A DNA stretch of 64,000 bases, taken from contig OZ025253.1 of assembly GCA_964019135.1 (NCBI GenBank), positions 33,158,548-33,222,547 of the forward strand. The letters are read 5' to 3'. The translations under genes were made by a program, and so were the position numbers. Below, piece by piece: positions 56,901 to 64,000 of the stretch. Every line of letters starts with the position of its first letter. Within the stretch, counting starts at the first letter, position 1. The notes under the pieces are model-generated. The model did not search any database, was not told the origin of the DNA, and was given only the letters and a program-made list of their open reading frames with translations. This DNA comes from Arenicola marina. Lineage: Eukaryota > Annelida > Polychaeta > Arenicolidae.

Positions 56901-58218
56901 GGACACAGAGGGTCGGTGTACGCACCACATACACACGGGACACAGAGGGTCGGTGTACACACCACATACACGGGGCACAGAGGGTCGGTGTACGCACCAC
57001 ATACACACGGGACACAGAGGGTCGGTGTACACACCACATACACGGGGCACAGAGGGTCGGTGTACACGGGACACAGAGGGTCGGTGTACGCACCACATAC
57101 ACACGGGACACATAGGCTCGGTGTACACACCACATACACACGGGACACAGAGGGTCGGTGTACGCACCACATACACACGGGACACAGAGGGTCGGTGTAC
57201 GCACCACATACACACGGGACACAGAGGCTCGGTGTACGCACCACATACACATAGATGGTGTCTCGTTCTCCCCCTTAGCTGCCAACAGTTGGTGGTGAGG
57301 AAATCCTGCAACAAGAGAGGGCCACATTTTGATACATTTAGCTATACCAGGTACACTTAGACACAGTTTGGGACATTCTGTTTTTATTCGTCAAATCATC
57401 TTGGTGCCCATAGCTGGAATGCGACATTGGGGTCGTCATAACACTGGTCATAAACAAGGGTCTAATTAATGATTATTAAACGGGTCATATCGAGTGGTGC
57501 CATTACGGAACTTTTTTTTAATAATAATCGATACACCGGTTTATTGCATTAAGTAAAAATCCCATTACTGAATTCATGCGTGGGCGGGGTTACTCGAGTT
57601 ACTAGAGTTGGTCCACGTCCCATTGGTTCATGGTATCATCGTTTAGTGTCGAAGTTACACCGCTAAACTACGTCGATTTACTGCCATGATTCGACACATG
57701 CGGCGAACTACTAGATAGACATCAACGTTCATTCAACTCACCCATCTTGATGAGAGACGATTCGGTCGAATTCTATTAAAAATACGGATAATGACGTTTA
57801 TTTTTAATTGTAGGCACCAGGTCCATGGTGCAAAATAGAAATACTTAATTTGCAACAAAGCACAACACATCAATAATAGGGATACGATCAATATAATGCA
57901 TAGAGTGCGGTTATACATAACAAGGTGCAGACCTGATATTTTTTTAACACTGCTATTTGCCACTGATGAGTATAGGTAACACATTATTGGGAACTTGTCG
58001 TTCTTCGGGGGGTCGGTGACGCATTGAGACCACACGTAGAATGTTATTACTCCAATCTACCAATATGCGAAGTCATTTCTTAGGCGGGACTTAGATGAAC
58101 ATAGTATTTCAGGGATCAGTGCATCACTCACGGTGGCGGTAGGGGGCGCAACGTGTTGAGATAGAATGTCTTTGAAGTTACTTTCGTCCATGATAACATT
58201 GTATTTTCCTGGAATGAA

Positions 58219-58255
<37 letters not shown>

Positions 58256-61200
58256 TTTTTTCCCACGCTCGTCACTTGTTGAAGAAAAGTTATCGATCAT
58301 TCATTAACATAGGACGAAAATCGGCAATAAAAGTAACAATTCAAGTTACACACATTTCATCCACATAGGAAGAAAGCCAGCATTTGATAAGATTTAAAGT
58401 TACATTTCAGAGCTAAAGGTTATGTTAGATTATAGTCACCATGTGTTTCATGACAGATCTTCTTGCAGATTCTGACTTCGGCGGCCAAGCCGACAACAGA
58501 ACACCTGATGTTGTGAGTCTTGAACAACTGATGGGGAGAATGGACGAGTAAATCAGACCACTAATTTGTATGGCGAGAGTTCAATACATGAAGCAAAAAC
58601 CTAATGGTTATGGTAGAATAGAAAACCGCGGTCTCGTTTCTTCCAGCCTATTGACATTTGACATATGATGCAATAGAAAGGCCACATCTCGCATTCTTTA
58701 CTTTTCTTACCTCCTACATTTTCTCTTGTATGTTGATCGCATTTTCTGCTTACTACCTTGCTTATTTTAATTTAAAACAATTCTGTTTCGTTGTTTCATC
58801 TCTCATTTATCTATTATTACATATCAGTAAACTGAATAATCTTTAGTGCTTACAGGCATTCACATATGCCAAAGTATAATATGTTATTAAGAAAGTGTAA
58901 TCAGTTAACGAAACTCGACATCCCGTTAAGAAAACCGAAATCCCGTTAATATCGGACTTTGTTCCAAGTCCCGATTATTCAATCCGATACTTGAGCCTTG
59001 CTAGATAGGAAAAAAATGCACCCCCCCACCACCCGACCCCTTTCAAATTTCAAATTCCTGGATCCGCCCCTGTGTAGGCATACACCGTGATCATTGACAG
59101 TAGAGTAACATTACCTACCTTGATGGTATCGTTGATGTCTCCAGGGTCACATGTGGTCAGACTGCCGAACACCACGAGGACCTCTCGGCTTGTGTGACTC
59201 GGCATATGTCTGTAAAGTCAAAGACTACGCTCTCAGTACGCACGTCAAAGCCCACGCTATCAGTACGCACGTCAAAGACCACGCTCTCAGTACGCACGTC
59301 AAAGACCATGCTCTCAGTACGCACGTTAAAGGCCACGCTCTCAGTACGCGTGTCAAAGACCAGGCTCTCAGTACAAATGTCAAATACCACGCTCTCAGTA
59401 CGCACGTCAAAGCCTACGCTCTCAGTACGCACGTTCAAAACCACGCTCTCAGTACGCAAGTCAAACCCACGATCTCAGCACGCCCATCTTGTGCAGTTGT
59501 ACCGACAACAATAAAGCCACAGTACAAATTTAGTATCTTCATATGGTCATAAACTTTCCGAAAAGAAACTTCCGAGCACACTGCCAAGCCTTCTTACAGT
59601 AATTCTGTGTTGCCTGCAGTATTGCCCAAATATAACCATGGTCTTGTCTTAAATTTGGCCATTTATTATTCATACGTCTTCCCATAGCAAGGTTAACGGG
59701 TCTCGTGGAGTTAGAGCAACCAAGAATATGACCCTAACGAGCAACCTTAACCAGAGTTGCTTTCCTTACGAGACAGTTACTGAAGACACATAGATCTGTC
59801 GACCCGCTACAGCACTCTGAAGTTCATGAGCTCCCCCGCCACCCCCCCCCCCCCGCCACACTCCCCGTCGAAGCAATGCTACTAACTGGCCCCTCACTTG
59901 AGTGTGGACGCTGCTAGCTCTAATGCGTTCTGTAGCGATGGTTCCCCATGACAGCTCTTGTCCTTCATTTTTTTCAGCGTGGCGATGTGACTCTTGGGAT
60001 TGCCTACAAGTACATCAACATAAGGTAAATCATTAACTATTCAGGATTCTTGCGATGGGGCAGCCTGATTAAAATTAGGATTAGTACATGTTTATCCGGT
60101 CAAGCAATTGGACATTTTGACAACACAAACCGTGACATATAAATATGCTAAATAGATTCTTTTATCAAGCATGAATCATGGTTTTCAATATCGCGAAAAG
60201 AAGCCTGTTTCTTTTATGAAAAGCCCAGGAAACAAAGTTAAATCCTTCGTAGTGAAACTTACCTCCGAGTTCTGTTAATCTTTCTGCTCTCTTGTTCCTT
60301 GTAGCTAGAATTCCCAATTGACTAATTGGATTCTGATCAAAATATTCATCTATGAAGTGTTCCAATATCTGAAGTAAGAAGAATATTTCAAACGCGCTGT
60401 TTTGTCCTATTTATAGAATCACTTTATCATGCACCGGCGTATAAAAGGATAACGTCGATTCCAGTGTTATTCCCCTACAAAGTTCACCTCCCAACTGTAG
60501 CTCAGACATCAAAACCACCACCAAGGTGAAGGTTTTGGATAACACAACACTTTTCGATGTAGAAATCAGGCATGGCAGTGTACGCAAAATGAACTCATAA
60601 ATGGCTTATGTTTTCACATGTTATTTATAGATTTTGCCGGCGTTCGACTTCACAAAAGGTGCAGGGAGTAAGAAAACAGTCTGTTGATAGCAAGAAGGTT
60701 AACATTTCAAGAAATTTTCGAGCTTTCAAAATGGACTCCACATCGAAAAGTGGTTTGCTATTCAAAACCTTCACATTGGTGGTGGTTTTGATGCCAGGGC
60801 TCCTTGAACTGTAGTTTACAACAAACAAGTTACACTAAAACACTTCAGCCCACATTGCCGATTGATCTTGAAGAAGAAAGCATCACAGTCCCTCAAGATA
60901 GCAGGATATTTAACATACCATGTGGCTTTTTTTCAGCTTCTACATGGAAAGTAACTGATGTCCACCCTAACCAAACCCACCTTTAGACAAGCAATAAGCC
61001 TGGTAGGTTTCAGATCTTGATCTTCCATAGCCTGTGACATATCTAGTACAAGAAACATATGCCGCATCTGTGAAGAACAAAACATCTGTATAACATCTTT
61101 ATCGGTAAATGACAAATTTTAAGTCAAATATTGGTATCAAAATTGTTGTTATTGTTATTGTCTTGTTATTGAATCATTACTTAAGGATAATTAAGTACAC

Positions 61201-61531
61201 ATAATCCTGGTAATCTTGTAACTTTTTAGGGGTATATAAATACAATAATGTTTTCTTTCATAGAAACTCTGCATTGATAATACGATTGCTAATACATGTA
61301 GCAAAACTCTAAGGGTAGCAAAAACAAAGTCTACCTTAGTTTCGCATTATTTGACATTTTCATAGTTAAATCTCCATTTCTCATGACAAATGGGCAGCAT
61401 TATTTTTACACATTACCATTCCGAGACGAACATCTAAGGGGCGTTCCAACAACTTCCGCCGCTTTGCCCGTAAGACAATGTCATCAACACTGGCCTGCAG
61501 TGAACCCGTTTCATCTTCCTGAAGGGCCTCC
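50983..61531 (-). CDS. GTF2H2: General transcription factor IIH subunit 2 (p44/Ssl1), all but the first coding exon
   Basis: TFIIH core subunit that stimulates the XPD helicase in transcription initiation and nucleotide-excision repair (family knowledge). Exons, 5' to 3' on the minus strand: 61531-61417, 61067-60981, 60368-60263, 60003-59898, 59209-59119, 58527-58440, 58208-58132, 57772-57742, 57305-57251, 52388-52285, 52091-51983, 51671-51632, 51102-50983 (stop TGA). Phases agree at every junction and sum to about 375 codons, versus about 395 in human; only the short first exon was not found. vWA-like domain: [54 protein letters not shown]-terminal zinc modules: [59 protein letters not shown], then [14 protein letters not shown]. 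No stops or missing ligands were seen, so it is probably functional. Introns hold a SINE, a MITE and two minisatellites. Confidence 0.96.
51106..51177. repeat. Flanking direct repeat, left copy
   Basis: 'CAAAACACAAGGAAAGCAGA'...'CGGTCACTGC', about 72 bp, with an imperfect partner at 51434-51504 on the other side of the SINE. It contains the polypyrimidine tract just upstream of the last GTF2H2 acceptor. Confidence 0.85.
51178..51432 (-). mobile_element. tRNA-derived SINE in GTF2H2 intron
   Basis: Read on the minus strand, the element starts with a tRNA-like head: TAGCTCAGTGGG (A box, complement at 51409-51420), TTAGAGCGCTCGCCTTGAG, and GGTTCGAACCC (B box, complement 51347-51357). A tRNA-unrelated body follows, ending in (AACC)n, seen as GGTTGGTTGGTTGG on plus at 51180. 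Pieces of the same family lie at 20965, 34488, 37051 and 44990. It sits in the last GTF2H2 intron, in sense orientation with the gene. Confidence 0.88.
51434..51504. repeat. Flanking direct repeat, right copy
   Basis: About 71 bp, nearly 90% matched to 51106-51177. Much longer than a normal SINE target duplication. Confidence 0.85.
52518..57250. repeat. 37-bp minisatellite (~128 units) in GTF2H2 intron
   Basis: Head-to-tail units of 'CACATACACACGGGACACAG' then AGGGTCGGTGTACGCAC (37 bp). A few 35-bp units read 'CATACACGGGGCACAG'. Higher-order structure is clear: the marker TACAAACGGG occurs at 53011, 53490, 54561 and 55040, with spacing 479, then 1550 between pairs. The unit lacks stops in all six frames, giving frames of up to 1,400 residues with a 37-residue period. 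Each unit has the self-complementary GGTG-TACG-CACC (or TACA loop). The right edge coincides with the 5' splice site of GTF2H2 exon 57305-57251. About 130 bp of ordinary sequence separates the left edge from the next exon. Confidence 0.97.
58219..58255. repeat. (TAA)n microsatellite
   Basis: About 12 AAT/TAA triplets directly upstream (in gene sense) of the acceptor of GTF2H2 exon 58208-58132, where it supplies a T-rich tract on the minus strand. Confidence 0.85.
59215..59478. repeat. 27-bp minisatellite (~9-10 units) in GTF2H2 intron
   Basis: Units of 'CACGCTCTCAGTACGCACGT' then CAAAGAC. At 27 bp (9 codons) it is open on both strands (ALSTHVKDH on plus). It begins about 6 bases from the acceptor of exon 59209-59119. 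Confidence 0.9.
60499..60801. mobile_element. MITE-like TIR element, copy 2 (303 bp)
   Basis: Inverted ends AGCTCAGACATCAAAACCAC / GTGGTTTTGATGCCAGGGCT, continuing through CCACCAA.GTGAAGGTTTTG for about 40 bp. It shares its interior with 18206-18520. It lies in the GTF2H2 intron between exons 61067-60981 and 60368-60263. A target duplication is not clear. Confidence 0.82.
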
Positions 61532-62340
61532 CTTTAAATAAATACAACATTCATACAATTTCAAGCATAAAAGTGGTCTTAAGCCAGTATCTTCACAGCG
61601 TTATCCAGTGATGCCCTCCCCCCCCCCCCCCCCCCTCCTGGAGAGAATTACAAAAAAAATATTATATAGGTGTACTTACATTATTTAACTAATTAGATAA
61701 TCTATGTAATTATTATTACTATTTCCTACCCAGCCTGCATCACACACAATACCGGTAGTACAGCACCCACAATGACAATAGCTGTTTGAATGATTATAAT
61801 CAATGATTACAATCAATGCTTACTATCAATGATTACTAGTCATGATTACTACAGCTATACCAGAAGAACTCAAAATGCCACTAGGAATATTACAAATTCC
61901 CATATGACAATATAATCATAAGGTAGAACCTATAATATATGATATAAAAAAATATTTTAGTTATTGGACATGTAAGAAAAATTCTTTGCAGCCTAAGAGT
62001 ATAGCACATTCACAAAGTCATTGAAGGGCTATCAGTTATCTTGCAAATATTTCTTGGCCTAGTCTTGCACACAGGCTGCCTTGGCTCCCTACCACCAGTG
62101 GTTCAGACAGTGTTAAATAGTGTGCACAATTAGCTATGTGGTTGTAGGGTTTATACCTGTATACATGTAGAATACTTAAGAGTGTCTATTGCCAGGGTTA
62201 CCGGGTAATTTGTAGCAGCAGTATGTTTTGGCCCTAGTGTTTTTTGATGCAAGCTGGGGTAGAGAAGTGGGCAATGGTTGCAGGGGGTGGGCAATGGTTG
62301 TGGGAGGTGGGTGTCGCTGGCTCAGGAGTCTGGTGTAGAC
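61532..62340. other. Spacer/intron 1 of GTF2H2
   Basis: A poly-C run at about 61616-61637. The first coding exon of GTF2H2 should lie in or beyond this stretch but no matching exon was found. Confidence 0.4.
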
Positions 62341-62344
62341 AGTA

Positions 62345-62957
62345 CATCGTTATAGCGGAACCAAGCGAAATGTAATGGAACTGAGAAAAATGTAGCGAAA
62401 CCGGGCATAAATTACCAGTTACCACCCACAAGATAATCACTGGGCAGCACTAGATCTACTAACTTTTCGGCTTTAGCGAAACCGGTCATCTTTGGTGGAG
62501 AAATACAAAGATGCATAATATGCAGTGAGATAGCACGTACTTGTACTCTCCGTATGAAATATAACTTATTTCTGTATATATTAAATGCTTGCATGGTTTT
62601 AATAAATGTAGTTCTTGCAATAGTAAAGTTTGTCTTGTTTTTAACTATTGCCATATCACCTACTTTCGAGCACGCAGCCACTATTGCAGGTAGCGCCCCC
62701 AAGTAATGACTCTAAGGGTCATACAATGACAACAACTGAGATCGCGGCCTGGCACTGGGCTCCAGCAGTCGGAGACAAATGCGTCTGTTACTAGACAATA
62801 TCTTCACATTTTAAAGTAAATATTGCATGAATAGAATACGAGCATTGATAAGTTTACTTTTAAGCAAAACTAAACTGCCTGAACCTTGTCTAACTGGTAA
62901 TTTGTGCCCGGTTTCGCTACTTTTCACACGGTTTTGCTCAGTTTCGCTCGGTTCCGC
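62345..62957. mobile_element. 613-bp element with ~75-bp TIRs
   Basis: The left end CATCGTTATAGCGGAACCAA and right end (complement CATTGTTATAGCGGAACCGA) continue as inverted repeats through TAGCGAAACCGGGCATAAAT TACCAGTTA (62345-62418 versus 62885-62957). The interior has no transposase frame. It is a non-autonomous DNA element of unknown family. Confidence 0.75.
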
Positions 62958-64000
62958 TATAACAATGGGCCCTGGTGTGGTGTGGAGGGTCTGATGGCAA
63001 TAGTTTGTAGGGGTGGAATCTTGTCCCATTGAATGGAAATTGACTGCAAGGTATGCTTAGCTTGGCATAATTACGACTGCATCACAAGTTGTATATAAAT
63101 ATATTAGTTCATGAAATCAATCAATGGAATCAAAATCGGTCCTTATTACTTTTTGGATATTTTAATCGGGGACCTGCTAACAATTTCCCCAAATATCGCC
63201 CATCATGTAGATTCCTAAACTGTGATGATATGGCATAACATCCTTAACACTACCAGTTTCACATATTTTATATGCTACAGTCAGCAAACACATTGAAAGG
63301 GATCGGTTAAAACAGGCTAGGGCCCTATATTTTACCAGGTCCTTTCATATTCTGTCTCCCAAGTATATCCCTTTGGATCTTCGTCCGCCATGATTGTTAT
63401 CTCCTAACGGAAGATGGCGCCTCGCTTAAAACTAAGGTCAAGGTCGAGTGAGTTCCTTTTGCCGCACATCCGCGCCATCTCGCCATATACGTCAACTGTA
63501 AAAGGAAAGCGAAATTTATTCCGTTGGCCATTGGCAAGAAAAACGTCTCGTGCAGGAATTAGAGACTTAAGCATTACAATTCTAATATGAATAAGCATTG
63601 TCTAAGTTGCGAGCTCACCCAAATTAAAAAATAATAAAGGCCTAGCTCTTAACTGCTTAAAGCTGCTGTATCAACTGCAGCAGCCAGCTGTCTTAATCTT
63701 ATATGTTTCTAGACAACTAGACCCAAAACCAACACGGGTATAGTTGGTTTGAGGTTGAGTTACTATGGGGTCGAGTTGGCTTGGGGTTGAGTAGGTGATG
63801 GGTCGGGCGTGTCGTGGGTCCAGTTGACTAGATGCTGTCTTATATCTGCTGTATTAGCTGAAGTAGTTTATATTCCTAAAGCTGCCTGTACTGAAATATC
63901 TTATTTAAGTTATAGAAATTATGTTTTTATCTATTTCTTTTAATTAAAAATAAGATGGATGGCTTAGTTGTTTAACGGTAATATTTGGGCTTAAAGTCAT
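62958..64000. other. Right-hand spacer
   Basis: No supported gene. AAGATGGCG with GTGAGT 34 bases on (63411-63450) could be a tiny first exon of a plus-strand neighbour, but nothing confirms it. Short GGGTCGAGTTGG-type repeats lie at about 63735-63830. Confidence 0.3.

Noticed and set aside
57251..57305. GTATGT at 57248 as the donor of this GTF2H2 exon
   Set aside because: It would shift the next exon out of frame; the GTGTAT two bases earlier keeps phase 2 and the conserved HLDG continuation.
52514..57327. Very long open frames on both strands (up to 1,400 residues)
   Set aside because: They are produced by the stop-free 37-bp tandem unit; overlapping frames in all registers, no domain and no independent promoter.

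Overview
This is a eukaryotic (animal) genomic window. Its genes are split by GT-AG introns, it carries a metazoan TFIIH subunit gene with 13 recognisable coding exons, and it is crowded with non-LTR, LTR, SINE and MITE-type elements and minisatellites. The repeat mix (L1/Tx1-like LINE, Gypsy element with a two-knuckle Gag, tRNA-derived SINE) and the AT-rich spacers suggest a marine invertebrate. The species cannot be named from sequence alone, and a deuterostome or lophotrochozoan is only a guess.

Layout. (1) 1-657: the last two exons of a small secreted beta-sandwich (LamG/ConA-like) gene, paralogue A. (2) 658-9600: spacer with short tandem repeats, a relic 3'UTR, a 3.5 kb duplicated block (block A, 3178-6637) and a 22-bp minisatellite (6638-7629). 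(3) 9616-10835: paralogue B with TATA box, signal-peptide exon and exons 2-3, but no final exon; a second copy of the 3.5 kb block (11226-14760) follows. (4) 14761-24850: gene-poor, with G/C-rich low-complexity DNA, MITEs, a foldback element and a CR1-like LINE scrap. (5) 24862-27227: 5'-truncated, broken L1/Tx1-like LINE inside a third, rearranged copy of the block. (6) 28328-31263: a 2.8 kb array of the same 22-bp minisatellite, ending in a diverged sub-family. (7) 33886-41456: paralogue C, whose first two exons are tandemly duplicated and whose last two exons lie between about 0.8-0.9 kb inverted repeats. (8) 45809-50617: a nearly intact, recently inserted Gypsy element with 201-bp LTRs and a 5-bp target duplication. 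(9) 50983-61531, minus strand: GTF2H2 (TFIIH p44), with a 4.7 kb array of a 37-bp minisatellite filling one intron right up to the 5' splice site. (10) 61532-64000: spacer with a TIR element.

How it fits together. The left two thirds is a local cluster of a tandemly duplicated secreted-protein family, repeatedly rearranged with the DNA around it. The right third is a conserved housekeeping gene whose introns have been colonised by satellites, a SINE and a MITE. I saw no clear new multi-gene system. The most unusual items are the 37-bp array, in which every unit carries a splice-donor-like sequence and whose length (1 mod 3) cycles those donors through all reading phases, and the inverted-repeat cassette around the terminal exons of paralogue C. 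No tRNA, rRNA or CRISPR array was seen.
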